Below are positions 43,790-55,556 of a DNA stretch of 64,000 bases, one piece after another. Source of the DNA: Bradysia coprophila (Eukaryota; Arthropoda; Insecta; Diptera; Sciaridae); assembly GCF_014529535.1 (NCBI RefSeq), contig NW_023503584.1:2639005-2703004 (forward strand), written 5' to 3'. A model generated the notes under the pieces. The model made no database searches. It saw only the letters and a program-made list of their open reading frames with translations, and was not told where the DNA came from. Made by a program: the position numbers and the translations under genes. Numbering within the stretch: position 1 is the first letter of the stretch; each line of letters starts with the position of its first letter.

Positions 43790-46213
43790 TTACAGCGTAA
43801 AATCAAACGGTTGGAATTTCTCTCGAAAACGTTTCACTAGCGCTGTTTCCTCCTCCTTCGATATCGTGCACTCTCGCCAGTCGATCTTCTGTTCGCACTT
43901 CAGCAACGTATCACTGCAGAACACTTCACGCCCGAAATGCAACGGGAACTGTTTCATTTGTCTCGTTAACAGGGTGGAGTTGTCGGGCAGCTCAGCGTAG
44001 AAATATGGTCCCTTTCCGGGTAGCTGAGTTGGTTCGGATAAGCGTGGCAATGTTTCCAGATTGAGATTGTACGCTTCGGCACAATCGTCGAACGAATGCT
44101 TTATGCGCCATTCGGCATCTTCGTGTACGGCTACAACGTTGATTAACAGATGGGAGCTTTTGTAGTTGCGTTCGAAGAATGTGACGACTTTCTTTTCAGC
44201 TGGAAAAAGAAAAAGGTTCAAATGACCGCTAGAACGACTAAAACTCTGCGCCTAACTTCGATCAATGATCTCGTTACCGAACTGAACAATATCCCACTCA
44301 CCTTTGAAACACTTGCGCAGTGCATCCTTAAACTTTTCCAACTCCTTCCAATCGTCTTCTGCCAGCAACGATGAGCTCTGAATATGAGTTACGGACGAAA
44401 TCAAAATGTTATTTTCATCAAGAGGTCCCTTAGCCAGTGCCAAGTAGAAATTATCGCCAACGGAAATGACCATGTGCTTCTCCACAGACGGCGACGATAG
44501 GCAGAACCAACATTTTTCTGAAATGATACAAATGGTGTGGATGATGAGATAGTGCACCGAAACGTCTGGTAATTGTGAGTAAATGTACCTTGATCGAAGA
44601 CGTGTCTTTGTCGCTTCCGATCGCCGTCGGCTCCGAGTCCTTTACGCTTTTTGTACGAATTTCTGTCGCCATCATCGTTAAATGAATTGGTGTCGTAGAA
44701 GAACTGTGCTGAGTTATTCTACAAGTAGAAAACAATTAATGAGAGCGTCAGTGAGAGTCAGTGTTCTATAGACAACGTGGAACCCCCTACAAGCTCACTG
44801 AATCGGAATTCATTGGAAACTCTACCGAAGGTCTTAGGAACAAGAATGTATGTGCTCGGTCGTGAGCCTTAAACAGTCGTGTAATGTCCGCAGATTACAC
44901 ACAAAATAGTTTACTGAGTCAATTGATTCGATTCTACCTATTTCGGTGTTCGTAGATCTGACTAACTACATCTATCCTCTATCGTTGGATCGATAGAAAG
45001 AAGCAATTGCGCCCTACAGAGATTCACTTAAATTATCCTCTGACGTGGGGCTAACAAAATCTAACATGATTGTATAAGATGCCATATTCAACCCTATCCG
45101 CCCTGTGTCCCAACACTTACCTCGGACTTTGATACCACATCTTTCATCAAATTTATGCTATCGTACGGGCATGGCGTTTCATCGGTCGTTTTCTGTATCA
45201 GATCCATCAGTCTCATTTTGTCCACCGGAGCTATGCTCAATGCATAAATGTATTTGGCCTTTTCTTCATTTCCGACAGCAGCGAGTCCGATGAATCTTGT
45301 AGCCAGCTCCAATTGTGTGTTACTTCCAGTAGAATTTCTAAAATTTCAAAACCAATTTTTAAGCTCAATGTCTTGAAGAGCGGATGTGTCTCATTTATCT
45401 CACCGATAGGGTAGACGTTCAAAGTACCGCCCATTTATTCCAACGAAATGATACCGCGGCTTTATCTCCCTCGCTAACCAGGACAACAATTTTGACGATG
45501 CAGCAGCTTGGCTTTCATCTTTGTCGGCCTTCTTATCATCGACACCAAACGGCCATTGAGACGTTAACAGTATGTCGATGCCGCGATACTCTCCCATCGA
45601 TGTTTTGTTGATGAAGCAAGAGTTTCGAACCGCTTTCACATCTTCCGTATCGAAAGACCAATCCGATTTCTCGGCCTCAATGCCGGACAAATACGCGATT
45701 TTGATTCCGGACGAGATTGTGTAGAGCCCTCGTTTACCTGTGAAAGATCAGATCAATCAGTTGGTTAGAGCGTCACTTCAAAAGTGAGTCGGTGACTCGC
45801 GTTGTTATACAATCGCACTACTGAATATTGGAATACGTTTTGGATTTACCTAAATAGGTTAGGTTGGAGCAGATTTCTCCCTCGTTGAGGTTCTCGTATT
45901 CCGGACAAGCATTCGCTTCATTGGGCCCCAAAATGTACGTCGGTACGGGAATGACTTTGTTGCCATTTTTGAATGCAATCAGCTCGTCGTTATTGTCGCC
46001 GAAAAAATCACCGACGCACAACAACATTTCAAATGGACCGGACTTTTTGTTGATCGATTCAACGCGACCGAAAAGTTGTTTAAAATTGCCTTTGACATCG
46101 CCGCAGACGAGGCTGAAACGACAGTTTTATTATTTTTCAATGTTGAGATGGGTGTTGTTACTTGCACAAGAGCTGCAGTCAGAAATATCTTACATTTTCT
46201 GCTTCTGATCCAT
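43790..46213 (-). CDS. CWF19L1: CWF19-like protein 1 (spliceosome-associated, Drn1 family)
   Basis: Exons 46194-46213, 45850-46112, 45404-45737, 45121-45337, 44589-44718, 44302-44517 and 43790-44199 join in phase to 529 aa. The N-terminal part is a metallophosphatase-like domain (ILVCGDVKGNFKQLFGRVES, LLCVGDFFGD, VPTYILGPNEA, YLSGIEAEK, DILLTSQWPFGV). A basic linker (KKRKGLGADGDRKRQR) leads to the CwfJ/HIT-like region with CWFCLSSP (324-331) and HMVISVGDNFYLALAKGPL, and the second CwfJ region with FPLHFGREV, DWREC and a FQPFDFTL end. Members associate with the spliceosome and the lariat debranching enzyme; the phosphatase-like part is thought to be non-catalytic. The first coding exon is only 20 bp. 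It is convergent with FPPS. Confidence 0.93.
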
Positions 46214-46447
46214 CGTACGAAAATATATTAACGTAAATAATCCAACCAGCCGTACTGTCACTCAGTCAATTTCTACAGCGAGAATTGGAGCTGGAGTCCA
46301 TATGGTCAGTTGCCGTAAGTTACTGTTCAAATTAATACTTCATTTGATCGGAGATATCGGAGATCTTACTTTTCCAACACTTACATTACATCGTTGGGTT
46401 TCGCAGTCTGTTCTATATTTGCAAAATGTTTAGCCCTCCGATTCCGG

Positions 46448-47027
46448 TCATGTACCAGGACATCTCGGTATCTCAGTGTCTGTATTGGAACTGTTCAGCA
46501 AATTTTGTTCATATTTGGACAGTGGCGTTTCGGCTATAGTCTTACTATTGCCGTAAGTGAGCAGCGCATCCATTTCAGCGATCAAGTTCTTTAACTCCTT
46601 CATCTGTGATGATTGTATTATCGATTCGACGGGGCAATCGTCCTTGGTTATATTGTCATTCAATTCAAAGCAGTTCTGTTTGATCAACTTTGAATTAATC
46701 TGTTACACACGGCAAGCATATGACCAGTATTATTATCGGGTTTGTTATTTCCATCGATCAAAGTATTTTCAATCTGTTGATTTCAAATCTTGTACTTCAA
46801 TTTTTTAACATGCATTTTCCTATATAAAGGACAATACTACGCAGAGCTTGTCATTATTTTTGTCGTCATTGTGGATAACAGATGAATTTTCGTTCAATTG
46901 CATGCTGACCACTTGGTCCAACATTTCCTTTATTTGAGCCGTCAACACTTCACTCTTTTGATGTTCTTTCGCCAATTCATCACGCAGTCGATACAGTTCG
47001 GCAGAATTTCCAGTGGGAGTTGCGGGA
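46448..47027 (-). pseudogene. Unidentified coiled-coil-like gene fragment upstream of CWF19L1
   Basis: Two open stretches on the minus strand could be the last exons of a gene: about 46835-47027 (TPTGNSAELYRLRDELAKEH, KSEVLTAQIKEMLDQVVSMQ) and 46448 to about 46705 (QNCFELNDNITKDDCPVESI, SQMKELKNLIAEMDALLTYG, ending RCPGT and a stop). Heptad-like leucines suggest a coiled coil. A foldback starts exactly where the first stretch meets its 5' limit, and an in-frame TGA follows within it. So this is either a truncated gene or exons whose 5' part was displaced. The family is not recognised. Confidence 0.35.
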
Positions 47028-47435
47028 ATCGTTAATAATTTTCACAGTGTCTCGTCCAGAGCCTATTTTTGGAAATTTTTTCCAAAATTTTCAAAAAATT
47101 ACCAAAAATTTCCAAAGCTGCGAACGCCCAAAAACTGAATTTTTCCACCATTTCGAACGGTTTTGACAACTCCTGAACTCAACCTTGCGTTTTAGCTAAC
47201 TCTCGATTATTTCTTGACACTATCAGTTTTCAAATGAAGTCGAGCATGATTAATTTGAAAGATGAGAGCGTCAAAAATCAAACAAAATCATTGAGAGCCG
47301 GTTAAAACACAAGGCTGAGCTCCGGAGTTGCCAAAACCGTTCGAAATGATGGAAAAATTCGGTTTTTGGACATTCGCAGTTTTTGGAAATTTTTGGTAAT
47401 TTCCAAAAATAGGTCCTGGTCTCGACATTAACGAT
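47028..47435. mobile_element. Foldback element next to the gene fragment
   Basis: Ends ATCGTTAAT and ATTAACGAT; arms of about 130 bp include CCTATTTTTGGAAATT, TTTTTCCACCATTTCGAACG and GGTTTTGACAACTCC with inverted partners at 47320-47420. A related CCAAAAATAGG stretch occurs near 63213-63224. Confidence 0.75.
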
Positions 47436-47800
47436 GGGTACAATCCCACATTTGAAAAAATGAAAATTGAACTTGCGAAGACTGTTCTGAAGTAAATGGA
47501 CAATATGAATATGAACGTGTTAAATCTGCATTTTTAAAGATGATAAGTCCAAAAGAATTTAAAGTTTAGCTCTTTTTCGGAATCATTTTACGTAAAACTT
47601 TCTTTACATCGGTTACATAAAGCTTGAGGGTGACACTACCATGTAACTATGAATAAGTTTCTAATTCGATCGCAAGAAAACAATAAGAATGCCAATTACA
47701 GCATAAAAATAACAGAAAAATACACTTTTTTTGACCACCTTTGACTGTTCCTGGCCTACGACAAAACGGCCTTCACATCTGGAAAGTACATACCCAGATG

Positions 47801-47932
47801 TGACCTAGATGTCACTTTCCCAATTGTAGCATAAGAAAATGTGCCGATCACATCTAGCGAAATACGCAAATGTGAAAAAATGTGATCGGCACATTTTCCC
47901 ACGCTACAACTTGGAAAGTCACATCTAGGTCA
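47801..47932. repeat. Foldback element
   Basis: TGACCTAGATGTCACTTTCC and AAATGTGCCGATCACAT pair with ATGTGATCGGCACATTT and GGAAAGTCACATCTAGGTCA. An extra copy of the end (CACATCTGGAAAGTACAT) lies just left. Confidence 0.75.
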
Positions 47933-47945
47933 CAAGGTCATCGTA

Positions 47946-48190
47946 GGATCGAACCCTGGAAGTTACATTTCGTAAAAGAATAGTTCCTTTAGGATCGAAT
48001 AAAACGCCTTTCCGTCACCGTTTGTAAAAGAGAAGTTTCCATTGGATCGAAAGCCTCTGTATTACCTTTCGTAAAAGGAGAGATTAACTAGGATCGAACA
48101 AGACGCCTTTTTAAGGGTAGGTTCCGTAGGTTCGCTAGAATAGGAACATAACGCCTTCGGGCTACCGTTTGTAAATGGACTGGTTTCGAT
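47946..48190. repeat. Degenerate tandem repeat, about 60-bp period
   Basis: Four diverged units, each with AGGATCGAA, then ACGCCTTT or similar, then TACCGTTTGTAAAAGGA and an AGTTTCC-like segment. Confidence 0.6.
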
Positions 48191-48360
48191 CAAAATCATC
48201 ATCATTGATTGACTAAAAAACGATAGAATTTGAAGAAACACTAAGAAAAATCGTTAAAGTAAGAAGAGACTTCAAGAAAAGTCGTCAAAGTGTGAAAAAA
48301 CCCAATTCACGCCGTACCTACGCCTTCTATTTCAAAACATAGTTGATATCGGGTCATAGC

Positions 48361-48550
48361 TTTGTTCCAAAGCCATATGAATTGTCAAATTTCATCCATA
48401 GAACCATAACCTCAATAATATCGCTGTGTAAATCGCGTAGGCGACGTTGCTCGATTTGTATGAAATATCACGTAAGTGACGTTGCTATGGATGAAATTGA
48501 CGTTGTTCGGGTTGTCAAAGTTCGTGTTTACAGTTACTTGGAACAAACCT
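48361..48550. mobile_element. MITE, family B, copy 1
   Basis: Shares TTTCATCCATAGA, CATAACCTCA, CTATGGATGAAAT, GTGTTTACAGTTA and GAACAAACCTAT with 54694-54856. The interior has direct repeats around CACGTAAGTGACGTTGCT. Confidence 0.7.
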
Positions 48551-48676
48551 ATTTTAACGCTCAGTTTTTGACATTTATTATATGACGCCTGCGTTATTTT
48601 GTCCAAATGTCAGTTGTCAACATTTAAATTTTTGGCGCACTTTTGGCGTGAATAAAGACAAATTTTCCATTTTTTG

Positions 48677-48944
48677 TGGGGTTGAACAAAACTTAAATAG
48701 AGTCGCGATACACCCTCTGATTTTTCTTCATGTCCTTATTGAGGGACTCGAGTACTATCAGGAACCACCATTTCATGGATCCATCCAGCCGTTTCGGAGA
48801 ACCGGCACTCATGGCCGTGCGGAATCGACGAGTCAATTTTTGAATACAGATTGTTATCGCAATTGATAGAGGGACTAATTCTAAGCTAATTCAGAAAAAT
48901 CAGAGGTGGTATCGCGACTCTATTTAAGTTTTGTTCAACCCCAC
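48677..48944. mobile_element. MITE with 36-bp perfect-type ends
   Basis: GTGGGGTTGAACAAAACTTA plus AATAGAGTCGCGATAC begins the element and its inverse ends it. The unique interior of about 190 bp has no coding domain. Confidence 0.75.
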
Positions 48945-49615
48945 CGTGTTCCGTCTCTTCACACTGTCGATTTTTCTTGGCGTTTCTTCACAATTCGCCA
49001 ATTTTTCTTTGAGACTTTCTTTGACGACTTTTTTTATTCAGGCAGCCTAGAGCATCTCTAGGAGGATTTTTAACGCTACGTAAAATTGGAAGCGGGAATT
49101 GTTTGGATTGTTTACACACCACCGTTTGCACTCATTGTTGCTGCCGATTGTATAGGAATCGATAAAAAGATTTGTTTGTTTTTGGTTTTTTTAAGTTTTA
49201 TCCATCAATGGTTGAGTATATAATTTTTCAATGTTTTTTCATGTGACGAACAAAACAAATTGACATCAACTCCGATTATAATTGCTTAGGCCAATTGGTA
49301 ATAAATTAATCATTTTTTTTCTCTGTTTCTAGATACTTGACACAACGGAAAATATATTTTTAATTAATAAAATGTTTTTATTGTTTGTTGTAAAAAGGAT
49401 TTCAAATTCATCCTCGGACATTTACATACATGTAAGTTTATTATCGTAGACAATCAGTTTTCTTCCTCTTCATTATCATTCTGTTTATCAGCGTTATCTA
49501 TTCAAAAAAAATCACGCCGCATACAAAAACCATCCCATTACACGTAACAGTAAATTAATCAAAATATTTTGTTTGAAGTTTCTCATTTTCCCACATTTCC
49601 CCTCTTGTTTCGCTT

Positions 49616-52600
49616 TTAATTTTTGGAAGAACCAATAATTGACAAAATGTGAATGAAAATATTGATGATGTCCAAATACAGTGCCAACGCACCGAAAATG
49701 TACTCTTCCGGACTAATTGAATATTTATGCTTTCCACCCATCATCATCTGAGTGTCGTAAATCAAATAAACGCAAAACAGCATTGCACCGCACGACGAAT
49801 AAACCAATGACATTATTCTGCCGGGGAAGAACATTGCGATAAAACTGAACAAAATCAGAACAATCAATCCGACGAATAACACTCCGCCAAGCATTGTAAA
49901 GTCCCATTTCGTTTGGAAGGCAAATATCGTCAGTCCTATGCAGACGGCTGCGGTGACGCCGATAGCTAGCAGTACCTTTTTGGAAAATTGGGAGAAAACA
50001 AATATTCTTTGAGTATACAAGAAACCATCGCTACGAGTGTGTCGAATGAACTTACATCTTCTGGATCGAATCGGATCGTTGAGGCGCCAACTAGGTACGT
50101 TTCGGCCAACGTAAATATACCGAGCACTATCATATTGGTGGGCGCTGTTCGACGAACGCTTTCCACGCATGCCATAGCAATTAGTGCTGCGAATGTGACG
50201 ATAATGGCTACGAATAGTAGAAACAAATTGTTCTGGACCATGCTCAGCGTATTTTTTTCGTATTTGACGAGGAGGATGAACACCAGAGTGACCAAAAGTT
50301 GAATCTGAAACGATGAAATGAATTTTTTTTTTTTTTAAATTTTAATTTGAAGACGTCGAGACAAAACATTATGTTTTGTTGACATAGAAACAATGGATCT
50401 TGGGAGGTCGCACAGATAGCTTAAAGAAATACTCCGAGACAACTCGCAAAAAAAAAAACTTATTTTAAGCTCCACTTTTTTCTGCATCAACTCCAAAGTC
50501 TAATTACACTACAAGACAAACAAATTGAAATTGGGTCAGGAATAGGCATCATTACACAGGTAAAATGTATCCTACCGATCAGCTAGGTCTTTATTCATTA
50601 ATCACTTGCCTAGATGTTAAGAAAATTTTTTAATCAACCCAAACATCTGAAACAAAGATTAAAATCAAGGGGGAAACTATGCGAGCAAATCTTGTCCCAC
50701 CTACTTCTATTGATGACTATTGGTGTCTACTGTTTGGCATCTATAGCAAATCAACCTGACCAAATATTTTCCCGCGTAGTTCTTTCTTGAACAGTCACCA
50801 ATAGACGTCAATAGACACCAATACAATAGTTACCAATATAAGGAAATTTAGTACGTCAATACATGCAGATGAACCCGAATATAATGGCGACAATTAGCGT
50901 GTATTTCTGTGGGTGTCTATCGGTACCAAAAGCACCTGTCAAATACTGGGCTCGCGTATTTTCCCCGTCGATTAAAATCTTATTTGCCAGTGGGATGTTC
51001 GTTGTAAGTCGTGTTTCTTGGAACGAGACTAACATTGGGACCGTGAACAAAGTATTGTAAACGAAAGGGTGAAATTATTCGTTTGAGATCTGCACCATTA
51101 AACCGTAAAAACGAGAGCAAGAGAAAGATATGGTGGCGTCCGAGGGCAGATATTAGTGGAAAATCCTTTGTCAGTAGAAAGACAATAGGAACATCCTTTA
51201 AAAACTAGAAAATCCTTTCATTAGAAAATAGTAAAAATTGAAGAAAATCCTCAAAAGCTCCCCAGGAAACAAAAACATAAATCCTCAAAGCTTAAAAAGA
51301 AAATCCTTAAAAATCCAGTAAAATCAGTATCACGAATCCTCTCAAAATCGTAGAAGATCTACAGAAGTCATTGATGAGAATCCTCAGAGTATTGTCTTTT
51401 TGAAAATCCTTTGTCATCGAAATTTAAAATTATCAGCACATCGAATTTAAACTGAATTTCAACTCACCGACAGAATCGAATACACCTTTCGAATGAATCC
51501 TCGCCGAATGGTTTCTTCGCTGAAATCAAATCCTTTAATTTCTGTCAAATCCTCCGGATCGATATACGCGCCGGGATGTTGCGGTGGAATCGGTGCATTG
51601 CCGTACGGATTATTGGCTGGTGGTACAAGCGGTACAAATCCGGACGGTTGCGGCGGACCTGATGGATAGCCAGGATTAACGAAACCAACGTTCGGTGGAT
51701 AGCCTTGCGATGGGTAACCTTGTGGCGGATAACCGTCTTTACCATGTTGCTGTGGAGGATACCCTGGTTGGGACGCATAACCCTGGTACGGATCTGAAAC
51801 ATAATTTTGTTGTTGACGTTTTTGATTCATGTTTTTTGGGATGGTGGTAAATGAACACACGAATTTGTAATGATATTTCGTGGAACAGTTTGCTTGGTTT
51901 TGGCAACAGGGTAGTCGATTGAAAATATCGAAAACTTTCGGAATGTTTCTGTTGTTTCGGTAAATACGATGCAAAGCCGGAGTCACGTTGATTATTATTT
52001 AGATAAATTAACGGATGCTACAATGTATTTTACATCCCATAAGCATCTTCCTACGCTCAAAAATTAAACTTTTATTGACTAAGTTATGTAAATCACTAAT
52101 TTTTCTTTACTCGTACAAAATAGTGCTTCACCGCGCGCTGTACACTCATCGCTCTATATCAGCAATTAAATTTTGCATCAAATGTTCTTTCGTATCAGTG
52201 AACACACTCTGCAAATAATGTAATTAGGGAAATTGTATTCATTTGCTTCATTTTCTGATGCGATGGCAATTTATATTGTTCTATAAGAAACATTGGATTT
52301 AATAACCAACGCAGATAGACATACGTATAAAGATTAACATTAATTCGGTAATCGATAGAACGAGTTTTGTAATAAACTCTAACTCGAACCTATTAAATTT
52401 CGACAAATTTAAACAATTCACGTCATCCATCTAAAAATATTTACAATAAACATTCCAGCAGTTATCAGCCTTAAATGATTCAACATCTGATACAGAGTTT
52501 TCTTCGTTTTCCGATCAATTTTTGCAGAAACCGATGCATAAATCTAAACTTAAATTAGTTTTAGAACAAGTTGTAAAGGTTAGGATATCAAAAAAACAAT

Positions 52601-52746
52601 CGCGGTATCGAAATATTGATGAAACGTAGATTCTGCAAGATGACATGCAGGCGAAACTTTTTCATATCGAAGAAAAAGACTCAATTCAAATCCACTTCAC
52701 AACACAGAATGTTATCAAAGTTAAATTTTACTTGCTTACCGTTCAT
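49616..52746 (-). CDS. Lifeguard/TMBIM (Bax inhibitor-1 family) membrane protein, copy A
   Basis: Exons 52740-52746, 51468-51793, 50056-50304 and 49616-49975 give 313 aa. The proposed first exon is just ATGAACG before a GTAAGC donor; it restores MNDPYQGYA, matching LLNDPN at the same place in copy B. The N-terminal 100 residues are cytosolic and Pro/Gly/Tyr rich (GYPPQGYPSQGYPPN). The core begins KGFDFSEETIRRGFIRKVYS and has seven hydrophobic segments, including LAIGVTAAVCIGLTIFAFQT, GGVLFVGLIVLILFSF, and the signature LIYDTQMMMGGKHKYSISPE EYIFGALALYLDIINIF. The family acts in ER/Golgi calcium leak and protection from apoptosis (Drosophila Nmda1/Lfg group). An in-frame ATG at 51829 reads through the acceptor and is not favoured. 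Confidence 0.88.
50305..51467. other. Long intron of lifeguard copy A
   Basis: Contains an inverted repeat around ATTGGTGTCTACT / TAGACACCAAT (about 50718-50822). At 51160-51420 there is a loose array of AAATCCT-type motifs. No gene. Confidence 0.5.
51794..52739. other. First intron of lifeguard copy A (predicted)
   Basis: 946 bp of AT-rich sequence between the 7-bp first coding exon and exon 2. No element recognised. Confidence 0.45.
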
Positions 52747-53147
52747 TTTGTCGATTGAGTTCTATTTCAGGACGTGTTAAAATACAAAATTTTATCAAAA
52801 CGGTAGACACTTATCTAATTTGAATTGAAAAATTATTGTTTTTCGATTGAGTTTATGCTCGTTGTGTATTGATTATTATTTCTTCTTCGCTCATTGATGT
52901 CACTTTTTGAATGCGTTTTTCTGTCGCATGCGATACTGACGTCTTGTCGGTTTGTTATTTATTTTCTATCTCTGTTTTTACATATGTAGCTCATCTCCTT
53001 TATGTACAATTATACTCAGTAGGGTTGCCATCTAATGTCTATTCGGAGATCTTTGGACTGTGCATTCATTATAGGATAACTATTGAAAATTCACTTAAAC
53101 TTTGACTCGAGATGAAATTAAAGCGAAAGGTGGTCGTAACGTATTTT

Positions 53148-53282
53148 ATGCCACTCAGCAACATAATATGCAAAAATTTGTAAACTTTATTAGGCTCACG
53201 ATGTGTGTTATGACACACGGCCTCGTGTCATAATTACACATCTACAGCCTTATAAAGTACTTTGCACCTCGATTGCATAAAT
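53148..53282. repeat. Repeat, family D, diverged copy
   Basis: ATGCCACTCAGCAACATAAT, TTATTAGGCTCACGATGTGT and the right arm AAAGTACTTTGCACCTCGAT TGCATAA match 14437-14526. The centre adds a GTGTTATGACACACGGCC palindrome. Confidence 0.6.
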
Positions 53283-53621
53283 TACTAGTATGTACCGTAG
53301 CATTAAAAGAGTGACTGTGCTGCTTACACAGATGGGTCATTTTCTACATATTTAATGCTCATTGAAAAAACATTTTCTGCTGCATTTCCGAGCCAAGAGC
53401 AACTATGACCAGTAACAGTAAGATTTTTAGAATCTTTTTCCTTAGCCCTTTTGCTTGAAGGGTGTTGATGACACACATTAGGTTTCAAACCGAACTGAAT
53501 CAGCTCCCCACTCTTAAGTATAGTTGTAGTTGAATTAATTGATATCCTTTGCGAAAAATAATAATTTTAGGTCGGAGTCGGAGCGGTTGCATAGTTTAAA
53601 AACAAATTCATGTGTGAGCAT

Positions 53622-53979
53622 TAGGGTCGATCGATTTTAAAATAATGTCAAGTCGTGCTTCTGGACCCAGCTATATGTCCTATGCTTTGCCCAAGACGAT
53701 TTTTTAAAGATAATTTTTGAGTTTCAGAAAGTGTTGGTACTCTGTTGTCACTCCTTGACTTAAATATTAAAAGAAAAATTCACGCAAAATGTTAATTGGG
53801 AGTGACAACAGAGTACCGACACTTTCTCAAACACAAAGATTGATTGTCTAAAAATCGTCTTGGGACATTTCTGACATTTAAAAAAAAATTGATCCTAAAA
53901 TTTTCTTAAGACTACGCTGAGTTGGATCAGCTGGGTCCAGAAGCTCGACTTGACATTTTTAAAAAATCGATCGACCCTA
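53622..53979. mobile_element. Large foldback with TA-flanked GGGTCGATCG ends
   Basis: TAGGGTCGATCGATTTTAAA and TTAAAAAATCGATCGACCCTA bound 358 bp. Long arms include TGTCAAGTCGTGCTTCTGGACC, AAGTGTTGGTACTCTGTTGT and their inverses. The flanking TA could be the target duplication of a Tc1/mariner-type MITE. Confidence 0.8.
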
Positions 53980-54693
53980 GTGAGCTTGGAGAAAGCATTT
54001 GATTTTCAGAGTAGTAGAAAGTTCAGATGGTACAAACAAATATCCTATGTTTGTTTAAGATAATCTAGGCTCTCAAATGACCGGTTAAAACACTCACAAA
54101 GGGTAGATAGAAAAGTTTCAACGGTTCAACCGAGGATTTCTCCCATTACCCATGTCCATGTGTCGGTAATGTCCAAAATCTCTGTCTAAGTTTGCTTCAG
54201 ATGTACACTCCGTATAAATCCAAGGTTATTCGAAATGTCAAAAATCATCCTCAACGTATGTGCAGTGAAAATGAACAGGCACTTTGCTCATGTTTGAATA
54301 TAGAAACAAATGTTTTAATGGTTTTCATGGTTTTCTTGTAAAATAATGAGCTTAAACACTTACGCCATACAAGAAACAACCTTTTATACATTGGGAATCT
54401 ATTAAATTAAACGTTTTTATAGATCCGAAAAAAGCATAAAATTGAATGGCATCTCAATAATTTCATTTTTTTTTTACCGAGTTGAGGTTAGGGTTCTCTA
54501 TGGATGACGGTGCAGCTGTCAGTGTTCGGATTTACAGTTACTCGGACTTGATCTATACTATGCGACGTTGAAGCAATTCTTCTTGTAAGTTCTTCTAAGT
54601 CTATTAGAGAGCTTCATGAAAATTTTGATGCCTTCGTGATTGATTAATAAGTGTCAGCATGTTATTTCAGGACCTATTTTCTAAGATTTTCTC

Positions 54694-54856
54694 AATAGGT
54701 TTGTTACAAGGCCATACGATTTGTCAAATTTCTGTCAAGTTTCATCCATAGAGACATAACCTCATCAATATTTATATGAAATCCGATCTCTATGGATGAA
54801 ATCGTGTTCATTCGGCCAGTGAAAATTCGTGTTTACAGTTATTCTGAACAAACCTA
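54694..54856. mobile_element. MITE, family B, copy 2
   Basis: Ends AATAGGTTTGTT and AACAAACCTAT; the interior matches 48361-48550 but is shorter. Confidence 0.72.
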
Positions 54857-55459
54857 TAAAGGATAAAAATTGGACATTCACTGTTTCAGTTAATTTTTAG
54901 TCACTGCAGCAAAGAGCAGAGCCGAAGTAAACCGATGGGATAAATGGGCAGTGGCGCTGAAAAAAATTTAAACTATATGTTTAAGCTAAGCGCAAGAAAC
55001 GATACAGCCCAGTGGCGTTCTAACTCTTAATCTGGCTCTGGCAAAGAGAACACGACAAAATCTTCAATTTTGTTTTGAATGCCTTCCTTGATTTCACAAA
55101 CCAAACTAGCAAAATTTTGATAAGAATGTCTGGAAAATCTCTGGTCATATTAATGCAAAATAGTTATTTACGCATCTGTCGTGGACGGATCAAATCTTCT
55201 CTGAGGTTTTTATGTGCTGTATAACAAAAGAAAGAAATTTGTTCCAATTTCGCTAATTCAATATCAGAGGGAACCTCTCAAAACGTATTCTCCGTTAACA
55301 CTGAGGATCGTTCAATATGTGTCCTTGTCAAATAATAGTAATTTCTGCAACTGCGCTGCAAAAACTGAACTTTTTCACACGTGATTTGGGTGGCGATCGA
55401 AGGGTCTTTTTTTCTCTGTTTCTCTATATTTTTCTTTTTGCCACTATTATGCAACTAGT

Positions 55460-55556
55460 TGCGAAAAGTGATAGTTTTTGTCACTTGATGTGATGTTATC
55501 AAACGAGCGAAGAGAGTTTGATAATCCATCGTGTCACAAAAACTATCACTTTTCGC
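55460..55556. repeat. Foldback with CGAGCGAAGAGAG tip
   Basis: GCGAAAAGTGATAGTTTTTG pairs with CAAAAACTATCACTTTTCGC exactly. Inside, GATNTTATCAAACGAGCGAAGAGAGTTTGATAATC forms a second stem. Confidence 0.8.

Larger units (their letters stand above)
48228..49030. repeat. Nested inverted-repeat block
   Basis: Outer arms 48228-48310 (GAAGAAACACTAAGAAAAATCG, GTCGTCAAAGTGTGAAAAA) and 48950-49030 are inverted copies. Two further foldback elements (48361-48550 and 48677-48944) sit between them. Confidence 0.55.

Noticed and set aside
51829..51831. In-frame ATG as start of lifeguard copy A
   Set aside because: It lies upstream of a strong acceptor (TATGTTTCAG at 51794) that aligns with the exon border of copy B; a 7-bp first exon at 52740-52746 fits better.
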